DNA of 46,547 bases from Lentisphaeria bacterium UBA1776 (GCA_002314605.1 DCGO01000011.1:9283-55829); one strand, 5' to 3'; shown: positions 1 to 8,888, counted from the stretch's first letter. A program made the numbers and translations. The notes: generated by a model not told the origin, from the sequence alone.

Positions 1-60
1 AAAAGCCGCCGGAATGAATTTTTAGAGGTACCCTTGAATATTGTGCCTTTCATAAGTTGA

Positions 61-1182
61 TCATTTCCACGGGTACCGGATCTCCAGAACTTTCCCGCCC
101 TGCTTTGCGGATATTTCAGCGTAAATTCCGGGAATGGTCATCCGGAGACCTTCTTTCAGCGGGATCGGCGGCGGCAAATCCTCCAGCAGCGCGGTGAAAA
201 AGTGATCCTGCATGGCGTAATCCATACCGCCGTGCCCCGTTGCACTGGGATTGTCTGCATAGTCGTAAGGCATCCAGCAGCCGTCGATCTCCACCAGATC
301 CCGGGCTCCGTAAAGCCGGGTGGAATTGTACCGGATTCTGGAAGGAGTGTTCCCCCTGTCGCTCATCTGTTCCACATACCCCTCCGTACCGAAAACCCGG
401 TAGGTGTGACATCCGATCTTCGCCCGGCACCTGCCGTTGCGCATCAGGCGGATCACCACGCCTGAATCCGTCTGGAACTGTGCGCACTGCATGTCGTCTA
501 TCCTGAAATTTCCGTATTCCTCATCCGGCGCATGGGTGCCCGTTCCGAAGCAGGAAACTTTCGTCAGATCCTCTTCCAGGATCCCCAGCAGCGGACCGAG
601 GGAATGCGTGCAGTACCGGATCGGGGAAAGCAGTTTGCGCCAGTCCCCGTTTTCCACCATGGCTTTGTAATTGGCCGTACCCGGCATCCACCAGTGGATG
701 TACTCCGCCTCCATGCAGTAGGGTTTCCCGAGGAACCCTTTCCTGTAAAAATCCTTCAGCAGATTGGCGATACGGGATTCATTCGGATTCGCGCCGGTGG
801 AAAACATGGCCCTGGATTTTTTTGCCGCCTCCCAAAGCATATCCGCTTCTTCAAGACTTGCCACAACGGGGATATCGCTGAGGACATTGATGTCGTGTTC
901 CAGCGCTTCTGCGCAAAATCCGGCATGGACGTCCGCCCCTGTTTCGACCAGCAGGGTATTGATCCCGGACTCCTTCAGCATCTTCTCAAAATCGGTGTAG
1001 AATTTCACCTCCGGAAATTGTTTTTCCATGGGCTCCGCAGACAAAAATTTTGTTTCGGTCCAGTTTGCCGGATTGAGATCGCAGGCCGCCACCGGGACCA
1101 CTTTTTCAAAATTCCCCGCCAGCTTGAACAGTTCGCGTCCGCGATGCCCGAGCCCCACAACGCCCAGAAGAATTCTGTCCAT
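61..1182 (-). CDS. Gfo/Idh/MocA family oxidoreductase
   Basis: Predicted 373-residue NAD(P)-dependent dehydrogenase of the Gfo/Idh/MocA family, soluble, probably acting on a sugar, sugar acid or cyclitol; the substrate cannot be read from sequence. The N-terminus has a Rossmann strand-loop with GVVGLGHRG (residues 7-15). The family's middle lysine motif region follows (SDIPVVASLEEAD), then a C-terminal mixed alpha/beta substrate domain. I chose the ATG at 1182 because AAGGAGA lies 7 nt upstream; a GTG two codons earlier would sit directly on that ribosome-binding site. The gene is divergent from an AraC-type regulator, the usual arrangement for a catabolic gene controlled by its neighbour. 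A TTGTTT-17-TATATT promoter lies in the shared 126-nt gap. Family is secure; substrate unknown. Confidence 0.88.
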   Translation of the reverse strand: MDRILLGVVGLGHRGRELFKLAGNFEKVVPVAACDLNPANWTETKFLSAEPMEKQFPEVKFYTDFEKMLKESGINTLLVETGADVHAGFCAEALEHDINVLSDIPVVASLEEADMLWEAAKKSRAMFSTGANPNESRIANLLKDFYRKGFLGKPYCMEAEYIHWWMPGTANYKAMVENGDWRKLLSPIRYCTHSLGPLLGILEEDLTKVSCFGTGTHAPDEEYGNFRIDDMQCAQFQTDSGVVIRLMRNGRCRAKIGCHTYRVFGTEGYVEQMSDRGNTPSRIRYNSTRLYGARDLVEIDGCWMPYDYADNPSATGHGGMDYAMQDHFFTALLEDLPPPIPLKEGLRMTIPGIYAEISAKQGGKVLEIRYPWK

Positions 1183-1228
1183 TCCCACTCTCCTTTTCCG
1201 TCAATGCATTTTCCCGTTTTTCCGGTGA

Positions 1229-1257
1229 AATATACTTGTATCTGCGGGGAAAAACAA
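1229..1257 (-). promoter_or_regulatory. Promoter of the Gfo/Idh/MocA gene
   Basis: On the minus strand TTGTTT (1257-1252), 17 nt, TATATT (1234-1229), about 47 nt upstream of the start at 1182. It fits the promoter pattern found in front of seven other genes of this window. Confidence 0.55.
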
Positions 1258-1263
1258 TATATT
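1236..1263 (+). promoter_or_regulatory. Candidate promoter of the AraC-type regulator
   Basis: TTGTAT (1236-1241), 16 nt, TATATT (1258-1263), with an alternative TATAAT at 1263-1268. It overlaps the divergent dehydrogenase promoter, so a protein bound here could affect both genes. The 16-nt spacing makes it weaker evidence than the others. Confidence 0.4.
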
Positions 1264-1308
1264 ATAATCATACAAAACGAATTAAAAATAATAAAAAAGC
1301 AACGCAGC

Positions 1309-2163
1309 ATGAAGAGAAAACGGACCAGAACCATTGAGTATCTGGAGGATTATCTGCTGAATTCTCTGGAGTTTGATCCCCATTTCCCCGGATTGCAGAT
1401 CCATTCATTCTGCCACTCTTTTTATGAACCCCGGCGGCAGACCTGGAGCAGCGGACCAAGTCCCTACCTTCTGGTCTCCATGATCCTGGACGGAGAAGAC
1501 ACCTGCACCACACCGGACGGGGACCGGGAGGTGCAGAAAACGGACTATTTTTCGGTCACGGACCTGAATTACAGGAATGCATCTGAGGTCACTCATAAAC
1601 GGGAAAAAACACTTGAGCGATATTTTGTTCTTTTTCACACCAACCGGACCCTTCATGATCTTCTGCTGAATTTTTTTCCGGGAGGACTGCCGAATTTCAT
1701 CCCGCCATGTCCGGCAAAACTGAAGAGCTGTTTTGAAGATGTCCGCCGCGTTTTGCGCCGTAGCGGCAAAACGGATGGAAACCTGCTTGGCGCCATGGGC
1801 TACCGGCTGCTTGCCGAAGCGGCAAATCAGGAACAAACCGTCCATCAGGAAGGCGATGCAATGACTCTGGCATGCCGTTACATCGAAAATCACTTCTGCG
1901 ATCCGGCGCTGACCCGCGGGGAGATCGCTTCTGCCGTCGGGATCAATCAGAATGCACTGGGAAATCTCTTCCGTACCGCTGCCGGGTCCACGGTGAATCA
2001 ATATGTGCTTTCGCTGCGGTTGAAAAAAGCCAAATCCATGCTGGAAAATACCAGACTCCCGGTGGCGGAGATCGCCAAAGCGTGCGGATTCCATTACGCC
2101 TATTATTTTTCAAGGGTCTTCAGAGAACATACCGGGGTCCTGCCGCGGGAATACCGGTCTTGA
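1309..2163 (+). CDS. AraC family transcriptional regulator
   Basis: Predicted 284-residue DNA-binding regulator. The last ~100 residues carry the two helix-turn-helix units of the AraC/XylS family: the first near LTRGEIASAVGINQNALGNLF, the second at VAEIAKACGFHYAYYFSRVF, followed by the family's closing G-x-x-P-x-x-Y-R (GVLPREYRS). The N-terminal ~170 residues are a cupin-like sensor region (HSFCHSFYEP, PYLLVSMILDG) that probably binds a sugar ligand. The frame stays open far upstream of 1309, but that stretch is antisense to the dehydrogenase and has no start signals, so I start at the ATG at 1309; its ribosome-binding site is weak. It is divergent from the dehydrogenase at 61-1182, its likely target, and is closed by a terminator at 2180-2203. 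Confidence 0.85.
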   Translation: MKRKRTRTIEYLEDYLLNSLEFDPHFPGLQIHSFCHSFYEPRRQTWSSGPSPYLLVSMILDGEDTCTTPDGDREVQKTDYFSVTDLNYRNASEVTHKREKTLERYFVLFHTNRTLHDLLLNFFPGGLPNFIPPCPAKLKSCFEDVRRVLRRSGKTDGNLLGAMGYRLLAEAANQEQTVHQEGDAMTLACRYIENHFCDPALTRGEIASAVGINQNALGNLFRTAAGSTVNQYVLSLRLKKAKSMLENTRLPVAEIAKACGFHYAYYFSRVFREHTGVLPREYRS

Positions 2164-2179
2164 CGGACTTCCGCCTCTC

Positions 2180-2203
2180 CAGCGCTCCTGCGCTGTGTTT
2201 TTT
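2180..2203 (+). terminator. Intrinsic terminator after the AraC gene
   Basis: CAGCGC (2180-2185), TCCT loop, GCGCTG (2190-2195), then TG and six T (2198-2203). A compact GC stem with a U-run, 17 nt after the stop codon, directly before the ROK promoter. Confidence 0.8.
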
Positions 2204-2216
2204 CCGCGATCCTGAT

Positions 2217-2245
2217 TTGCTTAAAACGTGTTTTGGAGTTATATT
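2217..2245 (+). promoter_or_regulatory. Promoter of the ROK - lipoprotein - mtaB operon
   Basis: TTGCTT (2217-2222), 17 nt, TATATT (2240-2245), 42 nt upstream of the ROK start codon and just after the araC terminator. Same form as the other promoters in the window. Confidence 0.6.
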
Positions 2246-2287
2246 GAACAGAAATATTTTTCACTGCAAATCAAGGAGATTTTTGTC

Positions 2288-3277
2288 ATGACTCAACCCT
2301 GCTATGTGATCGGTTACGACGTGGGCGGCACCAAACTCGGCATCGGGCTGGCCTCCACCGACGGAAAACTGCTCGGCTCGGCCCGACTCCCCAACAAAGA
2401 CACCCGGCCAGAAGACGTTCTGCCGGAAACGCTGCGCCTCACGCGGGACCTGCTGGACAATGCGGGACTTTCCCTCAAAGATCTGGCGGCTTTCGGCGTT
2501 TCCAGCCCCTACCCCGCCGACCCGGTCAACGGCATCATGACCGCCCCCACCAACAACAAACTGTGGCGCAATGTCCCCATCCGGAAATATTACGAGGACA
2601 ATCTGGGCATTCCCGGCTGTTTCGAAAATGACGCCAACTGCGGAGCCCTGGCGGAATGGTTCTTCGGGGCGGGAAGAGGATGCAAAGATTTCATTTATCT
2701 GACCATGAGCACCGGTATCGGGGCTGGAATCATCGCCGCCAACAAGCTGGTCCGGGGCAAAGGCTTCTGTGCCGGCGAGATCGGCCACACCGTCATCAAA
2801 ACTGACGGGCGCTACTGCAACTGCGGTCTACGGGGCTGTTACGAAGCATACTGCGGCGGCCGGGCCATAGCCATGCATCTGCAGGCTGAACTGCGCACCA
2901 TGCCGGACAATATGATGGTGAAAATGGTCAACGGCAATCTGGAAGGTATCGACATGGTGATTTTCGAGAAAGCCGTCCGGGCCGGCGACCCCTATGCCGT
3001 GGAGCAGTGGGACGAAATGAGCCGCATAAATGCTCAGATGTTCGGCATGCTCATCAACACATTCAACCCGGAAAAGCTGGTCCTGGGGACCTTTGCCTAC
3101 GCCATCGGGGACCTCTTCCTCGATCCCATCAGAAAATATCTGCCGCGTTTTGCGTGGAAACAGATGCTGGACGACTGCGAACTGGTCCCCAGCGAACTTG
3201 AGCGGGACATTGCCTCCTGCGCCGGAGCGGCGGCCGCCATCAACTGTCTGCAGGAACAGGGGAAACTGGCAAAATGA
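2288..3277 (+). CDS. ROK family sugar kinase (glucokinase-like)
   Basis: Predicted 329-residue cytoplasmic ATP-dependent sugar kinase of the ROK family. The N-terminal phosphate-binding motif DVGGTKLGIG lies at residues 11-20. The catalytic aspartate is D115 in FENDANCGA. The ROK zinc site is complete: H167 (GEIGHTV) plus C177, C179 and C184 in CNCGLRGCYE. STGIGAGI (141-148) is the second nucleotide-binding loop. The ATG at 2288 is preceded by AAGGAG at 9 nt, so the open frame before it is not used. Its stop overlaps the start of the following lipoprotein gene (ATGA). ROK kinases act on glucose, fructose, allose or N-acylated amino sugars; ROK repressors also exist, but no N-terminal HTH is present here. 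Confidence 0.9.
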   Translation: MTQPCYVIGYDVGGTKLGIGLASTDGKLLGSARLPNKDTRPEDVLPETLRLTRDLLDNAGLSLKDLAAFGVSSPYPADPVNGIMTAPTNNKLWRNVPIRKYYEDNLGIPGCFENDANCGALAEWFFGAGRGCKDFIYLTMSTGIGAGIIAANKLVRGKGFCAGEIGHTVIKTDGRYCNCGLRGCYEAYCGGRAIAMHLQAELRTMPDNMMVKMVNGNLEGIDMVIFEKAVRAGDPYAVEQWDEMSRINAQMFGMLINTFNPEKLVLGTFAYAIGDLFLDPIRKYLPRFAWKQMLDDCELVPSELERDIASCAGAAAAINCLQEQGKLAK

Positions 3278-3684
3278 AAAAACTGACAGCGATCATGCTG
3301 GCGGTTCTGCTGGCCGGAGTACTGGCATCCTGCCGGACAGGAAAGACCATCCACGGAGACCCGTGCTACACCCTCTCCGAAGCGGAACTCACCGATATGG
3401 TCGCGGTGGCCCGCAAGTCCCTCCGCAAACCCGGGAAAAAACTCACTCCCGAAGAGATCCGGCACGTCATGAACTCGGAACCGGAAATCACGGTCCAGTA
3501 TGAAGGCGACTGCTGCGGCAAAGTCAAGGTCCACTGGACCTTGCCGGACAAGCATGTTTCCGTGATCTATTCCGGACTGCTGGACAATCCCGCAAAACGG
3601 GAGACCATTCTGGAAATCTACCCCAACAGCGACCGGATCATCTACAAGGGCGTTCCGGGGCACAAGGACACCCCCAGCCGGTGA
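3274..3684 (+). CDS. Small predicted lipoprotein, function unknown
   Basis: 136 residues. The N-terminus has lysines, a hydrophobic stretch and a lipobox, LASC (cysteine about residue 20), which predicts processing by signal peptidase II and membrane anchoring. The mature part has no recognised domain; it is charged, with a paired cysteine (GDCCGKVKV) and a beta-rich C-terminal half. The start overlaps the ROK stop by 4 nt, and its stop overlaps the GTG of mtaB, so all three genes should be translated together. I do not recognise a family and assign no function. Confidence 0.75.
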   Translation: MKKLTAIMLAVLLAGVLASCRTGKTIHGDPCYTLSEAELTDMVAVARKSLRKPGKKLTPEEIRHVMNSEPEITVQYEGDCCGKVKVHWTLPDKHVSVIYSGLLDNPAKRETILEIYPNSDRIIYKGVPGHKDTPSR

Positions 3685-4958
3685 AAGCCCTGATCGTCAC
3701 CCTGGGCTGCCGCCTGAATACCGCCGACAGCGCACTGCTGACCTGCCGCCTCCGGCAGGCGGGATATGAAATGCTGGCCCCGGACACCCCCAAGGGAACC
3801 CCTGACTTGATCGTGGTCAACAGCTGCGCCGTCACGGCGGAAGCCGTCCGCAAGAGCCGTCAGACCGTCCGCCATCTGCGGAAGTGTTATCCCGCCGCAA
3901 GGATCGTTGTCACCGGATGCGGCGCGGAAACAGCCCGGGAGGCGTGGCTGCGGGACGCTGCCGCCGATGCGGTCCTCCCGAACCCAGCCAAGCGGGAAAC
4001 AGATGTTTTGACCGGAAACAGAACCTTTTCCGGCGGAAGCAGTTTTCAGCAGCCCCGGGAAAATTTTTCGGAACATGCCCGGGGAGAGTTTCCGTTCCGC
4101 AGCCGGGCATTCATCAAAATCCAGGAGGGCTGCGACAATTTCTGCACCTACTGCATCGTCCCCTTTGTCCGGGGACCGGCCAGATCCCGGGCTTTTGAGG
4201 AAGTCCTCTCCGACTGCCGTCACGCCCTGTCGGCGGGCTTCCCGGAACTGGTGCTCACCGGGGTCAATACCGCCTGTTACCGGGACGGAAACCGCCATCT
4301 GGGAGATCTCATTTCCGCCATTTCCGGACTGCCCGGAAAATTCCGCATCCGTCTGGGCTCCACCGAACCCGATGCACGCCACCCCGAGTGGCTGCGATCT
4401 TTGCGGGGAAATGACCGGATCTGCCGTTTTCTGCACCTCTCCCTCCAGCACGGGAGCGATGTCATTCTCCGGAAGATGAACCGTCACTATTCCGCTTCGG
4501 AATTTGCCGAAGTGGCGGCCCTGGCACGGGAAGTGCTGCCGGGGCTCTCGCTGGGAACGGACGTCATCACGGGCTTTCCCGGGGAAACGGAAGAACTCTT
4601 TGAAATTTCCCGGACGTTCCTGCGGAAAATGCAGTTTGCCAACACCCATATCTTCCGCTATTCCCCCCGCCCCGGCACCCGGGCGGCGGAATTTACGGAC
4701 CGGGTCCCCCCGGAAGATTCAGCCCGCCGCAGTGAACTGCTGAAGACCGATGCCGCCCTTGCCGCCCGGAAATTTCTGGAAAGCAAGCTTGATCGCGAAG
4801 CGCCGGTGATCTTTGAGGAGGTCCGGGACGGCTTTCTCTCCGGCTGGACAGACCACTATCTGCAGGTGAAGGTCCCGGCGGACGGGACTTTTCCCGTGAG
4901 AGAAATCACCTCCGTACTCCTTACCGGAGAAAACGTATCCGGAAAATATCAGGAGTGA
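3681..4958 (+). CDS. mtaB: tRNA (N6-threonylcarbamoyladenosine-37) methylthiotransferase MtaB-like
   Basis: Predicted 425-residue radical-SAM methylthiotransferase that converts t6A to ms2t6A at position 37 of ANN-decoding tRNAs. The N-terminal UPF0004 domain has its three cluster cysteines C10 (TLGCRLN), C49 (VNSCAVT) and C80 (VTGCGAE). The radical-SAM cluster is C151, C155 and C158 in EGCDNFCTYCIVP, followed by RGPARSR. HLSLQHGSD and DVITGFPGE are further family motifs; a short TRAM-like tail ends the protein. EGCDNFCTYC with RGPARSR places it nearer MtaB than MiaB, though the subfamily call is by memory. The start is GTG at 3681, overlapping the lipoprotein stop. Confidence 0.87.
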   Translation: MKALIVTLGCRLNTADSALLTCRLRQAGYEMLAPDTPKGTPDLIVVNSCAVTAEAVRKSRQTVRHLRKCYPAARIVVTGCGAETAREAWLRDAAADAVLPNPAKRETDVLTGNRTFSGGSSFQQPRENFSEHARGEFPFRSRAFIKIQEGCDNFCTYCIVPFVRGPARSRAFEEVLSDCRHALSAGFPELVLTGVNTACYRDGNRHLGDLISAISGLPGKFRIRLGSTEPDARHPEWLRSLRGNDRICRFLHLSLQHGSDVILRKMNRHYSASEFAEVAALAREVLPGLSLGTDVITGFPGETEELFEISRTFLRKMQFANTHIFRYSPRPGTRAAEFTDRVPPEDSARRSELLKTDAALAARKFLESKLDREAPVIFEEVRDGFLSGWTDHYLQVKVPADGTFPVREITSVLLTGENVSGKYQE

Positions 4959-4965
4959 CCCCGGG

Positions 4966-5748
4966 TCAGTTTTCAAGCCAGATCCGGGAAATATCGAATA
5001 CCGGGCCGTCCTTGCAGGCTCTGGCATACGTCCAGCCCTCGGGGGTATCGGCGGCAACTTTCACCACACATCCGAAACAGGCACCCACGCCGCAGCACAT
5101 CAGGTGATCCAGACTGAGCTCACCGGGGAGAGCGTGGTCTTTCATGATCTTTGCCAGCGCCATCAGCATGGGATGGGGACCGCATCCGTAGAAAAAGAGC
5201 TTTTCTCCGGCATGTTCCCGGATCACCTGCTCCGCCAGAGCGGTCACAAAACCTTTTTCCCCCATGGAACCGTCGTTGGTGGCGACTATCACCCGGCAGC
5301 CGGCGGCACGGTAGCGGTCCTCCAGGATCACATCCGCTTCACTCCGTGCCCCGATGAGGGCGATGCCGGTTACCGGCATACGGCGCGTCAGCATATACAT
5401 GGCCGCCGAGCCGTATCCCCCCGCCACCATGACCGGAACCGCTCCGGCAGGCGGCGGAGTGTAGCTTGTTCCCAGAGGCCCCAATAGATCGCACACATCC
5501 CCCGGACGCAGTTCAGCCAGACGCCGGGTGCCGGAACCGACCACCTTGTACACCACCGTCACGGAACCGTCCGGCGCCGTGTCGTGAATGCTGAAGGGCC
5601 GCCGGAGGATATGAGAGGAACCCTCCTCAATGCGTACATGGACAAACTGTCCCGGCTTCGCTTTTGCGGCGATTTCCGGCGCATAAAATTTCACCCGGTA
5701 ATAATCCGGCTTCAGAAGTGAATTCGCGGTAATTTCTCCGATACGCAT
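4966..5748 (-). CDS. pyrK: Dihydroorotate dehydrogenase electron transfer subunit (PyrK-like)
   Basis: Predicted 260-residue iron-sulfur flavoprotein that passes electrons between a class 1B dihydroorotate dehydrogenase and NAD+ in pyrimidine synthesis. The ferredoxin-reductase fold is evident: FAD motif RRPFSIHD (49-56), pyridine-nucleotide region with AGGYGSA (109-115) and FYGCGPHPM (187-195). A C-terminal 2Fe-2S site has C219, C224, C227 and C245 (ACKDGPVF is characteristic of PyrK). Its catalytic partner PyrD is not in the window. It is the last gene of an acyl-CoA ligase - phoH - pyrK run and converges on mtaB with only 7 nt between the stops. A related electron-transfer subunit of another oxidoreductase is the main alternative. 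Confidence 0.85.
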   Translation of the reverse strand: MRIGEITANSLLKPDYYRVKFYAPEIAAKAKPGQFVHVRIEEGSSHILRRPFSIHDTAPDGSVTVVYKVVGSGTRRLAELRPGDVCDLLGPLGTSYTPPPAGAVPVMVAGGYGSAAMYMLTRRMPVTGIALIGARSEADVILEDRYRAAGCRVIVATNDGSMGEKGFVTALAEQVIREHAGEKLFFYGCGPHPMLMALAKIMKDHALPGELSLDHLMCCGVGACFGCVVKVAADTPEGWTYARACKDGPVFDISRIWLEN

Positions 5749-5763
5749 AGATCCGTGTCCTTC

Positions 5764-7110
5764 TTACAGCAGTTTGGCCGCCAGAGCGGCCAGATCGCTC
5801 CGTTCGCTCTTCTTCAGGGTGATGTGTCCGTGGCAGGGATTGCCCTTCAACCGCTCGGAAACATAACTCAAACCGTTGCTGGCCCCGTCCAGGTAGGGGT
5901 TGTCGATCTGCCCCGGATCCCCGGTCAGAACGATCTTGGTGCCGTCCCCGGCCCGGCTGATGATGGTTTTCACCTCGTGGGGCGTCAGGTTCTGGGCCTC
6001 GTCGATGATCACATAGTGACGCGGGATGCTCCGGCCACGGATGTAGGTAATGGCCTCCAGTTCGATCCGGTTGTTGGCCAGCATGGCCTCCGGGGTCATG
6101 TGGTGGCGCTTTTTGGCATCCGCTTCCGAGATCAGCAGCTGAAGATTGTCGTAAATGGGCTGCATCCAGTTGGAAAGCTTGGAATCCTTGTCCCCGGGCA
6201 GATACCCGAGATCGTTCCCCAGAGGGATGATGGGACGGGAGACCAGAACTTTTTCATACACATTTTTGTCCACCGTCATATGGAGTGCCGCCGCCAGCGC
6301 CAGCAGAGTCTTGCCGGTACCGGCACCGCCGATGAGCGTCACCAGCGGAATCTCCGGATCCAGCAGGAGGTCCAGGGCCATCCGCTGTTCCCGGTTCCGG
6401 GGACGGATCCCCCGGATCCCGTCCGGCAGATGTTCCAGAAGCTGGAGTTTCCCGTCCGGCCGGCAGCGGGCAATGGCCGACTGGCGGCCGCCCTCCAGCT
6501 GAAATGCGGCAAATTCCTGAGGCAGCAGATTCACTCCGGGAGGCGGCATGACGGTCTTGTGCTGATAAAGTCCGTCGATCCATTCCGATGAAGTGGTGAA
6601 CTCCTGAAATCCATGATACAGTGCATCCGGATCCGTCTTTTCGAACTCGAAATCCATGACCTTCAGCCCCAGCGCATCCGCTTTCAGCCGGAGGTTGATA
6701 TCCTTGCTGATGAAGACCACCGGGGCGCCCTCCGCCGCCATGCCCGCTGCCGTGCGCAGGATCCGGTTGTCGGGGGAGTGCTCCGAAAGGTCCGTTTCAA
6801 AAACCTGACGAATCCGTTCATTCAGCGTATCCGCTCCCGTGGAGGCCGAACGGACCAGCAGTTTGCCGGTGGCCGTGGGCTGAATGGCGCTCAAGGGGAC
6901 CCCTTCCCGGAGATTGCCCTGCTGCCGAAGCCGGTCCAGACGGCGGATCACGCTTCGGGCGTTGCGCCCCAGTTCATCCTGATTGCGCTTGAATTTATCC
7001 AGCTCCTCCACCACCGCCATGGGGATCACCACATCGTTGTCGTGAAAAGTCACCATTGCCTGAGCGGAGTGCAGCAGCACATTGGTATCCAGCACAAACA
7101 TCTTCTTCAT
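5764..7110 (-). CDS. PhoH-family ATPase with N-terminal PIN domain
   Basis: 448 residues. The N-terminal PIN-type nuclease fold has the acidic residues expected of that family: D8 (VLDTNVLL), E36 (VVEELDKF), D114 (SPDNRIL) and D137 (ISKDINLR). The C-terminal half is a PhoH ATPase with a P-loop GGAGTGKT (261-268), SRPIIPLGNDLGYLPG, and a Walker B YVIIDEAQN. PIN-PhoH fusions are thought to be RNA-unwinding/cleaving enzymes linked to toxin-antitoxin or RNA turnover roles; no antitoxin gene is adjacent here. GGAGG lies 6 nt before the ATG. It sits 27 nt after the acyl-CoA ligase and 15 nt before pyrK, so it is probably co-transcribed with both. Confidence 0.9.
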   Translation of the reverse strand: MKKMFVLDTNVLLHSAQAMVTFHDNDVVIPMAVVEELDKFKRNQDELGRNARSVIRRLDRLRQQGNLREGVPLSAIQPTATGKLLVRSASTGADTLNERIRQVFETDLSEHSPDNRILRTAAGMAAEGAPVVFISKDINLRLKADALGLKVMDFEFEKTDPDALYHGFQEFTTSSEWIDGLYQHKTVMPPPGVNLLPQEFAAFQLEGGRQSAIARCRPDGKLQLLEHLPDGIRGIRPRNREQRMALDLLLDPEIPLVTLIGGAGTGKTLLALAAALHMTVDKNVYEKVLVSRPIIPLGNDLGYLPGDKDSKLSNWMQPIYDNLQLLISEADAKKRHHMTPEAMLANNRIELEAITYIRGRSIPRHYVIIDEAQNLTPHEVKTIISRAGDGTKIVLTGDPGQIDNPYLDGASNGLSYVSERLKGNPCHGHITLKKSERSDLAALAAKLL

Positions 7111-7137
7111 GGAGCGCCTCCTGAAATCTTCTCCCGG

Positions 7138-8787
7138 CTACCTGCCGGGCTCTTCCAACTCATTCTGCCGGGCCACCAGACGGTCCCCTCCGTACATCTT
7201 GCGGAGTTTCGGCTTCTCGATCTTGCCGGTGGGATTCCGCGGCACCGGAGCAAAAATGATCTTCCGCGGACGCTGATAACGGGGAAGCTCCTGACAGAAT
7301 TCATTCAGAGCCCCCTCGGTAAGTTCATGATCCGGCTTGACCTCCACAATGGCGGCGGCGATCTCGCCCAAACGATCGTCCGGAAGCCCGATCACCGCCA
7401 CATCCTTGACGGCACTGTTCCGGCGGATAAAATCCTCGATCTGAACCGGGTAAAGGTTTTCCCCGCCGGTAATGATGACATCCTTCTTGCGGTCCACCAG
7501 ATAGATGAACCCGTCTTCGGACTCCTTGGCCATGTCGCCGGTAAAGAGCCAGCCGTCCGCCAGAACCTCGCAGGTCGCCTTTTCGTCCTTGTAGTACCGG
7601 AGCATGACCCCGGCACCCTTCACCGCCAGTTCGCCCACTTCGCCCCGGGGAACCGGATTGCGGTGTTCATCCACGATCCGGGTCTCCCAGCCGTATCCGG
7701 CAACGCCAATGGCGCCCACATGGTCGATATTTTCGATCCCCAGATGGACCGCACCTGGACCGATGGATTCGGAAAGGCCGTAATTGGTATCGTATTCGTG
7801 ATCCGGAAACACCTGCTTCCACCGCTTGATGAGGCTGGGGGGAACCGGCTGGGCGCCGATGTGCATAAGACGCCACTGGTCCAGTCTGTAATCCTCCAGC
7901 GTGATCTCCCGGCGGTCAATGGCATCAAGGATATCCTGCGCCCACGGCACCAGAAGCCACACGATGGTACAGTGCTCCTGGGACACGGCCCGGATGATCC
8001 ACTCCGGCTTGACGCCCCGCAAGAGAACCGCCCGGCTGCCGGAGATGAGGCTCCCGAACCAGTGCATCTTCGCCCCCGTGTGATACAACGGAGGAATACA
8101 GAGAAATGTATCAAGCCTGGTCTGATGATGGTGATGCTGTTCCACTTCGCAGGAGTGCATGAGACTCCGGTGCGCGTGGACAATGGCTTTCGGAAAACCG
8201 GTGGTCCCGCTGGAAAAATAGATCGCCGCCTCGTCCTCATCGGCGATATTGATGGCCGGAGCCCGCCGGGAACAGTAGGACACCAAACTTGAATACGGTT
8301 CCGCAAAGGAGGGACAATCCTCCCCCACATACAACAGGGTCTTCACCCGGGGGATCCGTCCGCAGATGGCCTCAACCCTGCCGGTGAACTCCGGCCCGAA
8401 AAGCAGCACCTCCACGTCCGCCAGATCCAGACAGTAACGGATCTCCTCCGGAGTGTAACGGAAATTGAGCGGGACCGCCATGACGCCGGCTTTCAGAATG
8501 CCGAAATAGATGGGAAGCCACTCCAGACTGTTCATGAGGAGGATCGCCACTTTGGTTCCCCTGCGGATGCCCCGGGTCAGAAGAAAATTGGCCAGCTGAT
8601 TGGCCTTGCGGTCAAATTCCGACCAGGTGATCTCCGAACGGAAACTGTCGTTGGGACTCGGCTCAATGAGAGAATATTCCCTCCAGGTAAGGTGACGGTT
8701 TTCCAGTTCCTGGGGATTGATCTCCACCAGTGCCACTTCATTGCCGTAAAGCTCGGCATTCCGCTCCAGAATTTTGGTGATCGGCAT
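7138..8787 (-). CDS. AMP-dependent acyl-CoA synthetase/ligase
   Basis: 549-residue ANL-superfamily adenylate-forming enzyme, predicted to activate a carboxylic acid with ATP and load it on CoA. The A3 phosphate loop is YFSSGTTGFPK, A5 is YDTNYGLSE, A7 is GWLFTGD, A8 is LVDRKKDVIITGGENLYP, and the A10 lysine lies in NPTGKIEKPKLR. Residue pattern and length resemble fatty-acid/medium-chain or long-chain acyl-CoA ligases; the substrate cannot be read. I start at ATG 8787 with AGGA 7 nt upstream; a TTG at 8808 also opens the frame but lacks its own site. Promoter TTGCAT-17-TATATT at 8832-8860. It heads a phoH - pyrK operon and is divergent from the capsid cassette. Confidence 0.9.
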   Translation of the reverse strand: MPITKILERNAELYGNEVALVEINPQELENRHLTWREYSLIEPSPNDSFRSEITWSEFDRKANQLANFLLTRGIRRGTKVAILLMNSLEWLPIYFGILKAGVMAVPLNFRYTPEEIRYCLDLADVEVLLFGPEFTGRVEAICGRIPRVKTLLYVGEDCPSFAEPYSSLVSYCSRRAPAINIADEDEAAIYFSSGTTGFPKAIVHAHRSLMHSCEVEQHHHHQTRLDTFLCIPPLYHTGAKMHWFGSLISGSRAVLLRGVKPEWIIRAVSQEHCTIVWLLVPWAQDILDAIDRREITLEDYRLDQWRLMHIGAQPVPPSLIKRWKQVFPDHEYDTNYGLSESIGPGAVHLGIENIDHVGAIGVAGYGWETRIVDEHRNPVPRGEVGELAVKGAGVMLRYYKDEKATCEVLADGWLFTGDMAKESEDGFIYLVDRKKDVIITGGENLYPVQIEDFIRRNSAVKDVAVIGLPDDRLGEIAAAIVEVKPDHELTEGALNEFCQELPRYQRPRKIIFAPVPRNPTGKIEKPKLRKMYGGDRLVARQNELEEPGR

Positions 8788-8831
8788 CGTTTTTTCCTGT
8801 GTATTCAACGTTCATAAATCCATTCCGGCTT

Positions 8832-8860
8832 AATATACGCTTCAGGGAGAAAAAATGCAA
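8832..8860 (-). promoter_or_regulatory. Promoter of the acyl-CoA ligase operon
   Basis: Minus strand TTGCAT (8860-8855), 17 nt, TATATT (8837-8832), 44 nt before the start codon. One of the best matches to the shared promoter form of this window. Confidence 0.7.
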
Positions 8861-8888
8861 GGATTTTCCCGGAATTTGAGCAAGTTGG

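Noticed and set aside
532..1308. Long open frame continuous with the AraC gene
   Set aside because: It is antisense to the dehydrogenase, has no ribosome-binding site and would add residues without any domain; the regulator starts at 1309.
5755..8292. Long plus-strand open frames opposite phoH and the acyl-CoA ligase
   Set aside because: They mirror well-supported minus-strand genes; GC-rich codon use leaves the opposite strand open. No domain is recognisable.
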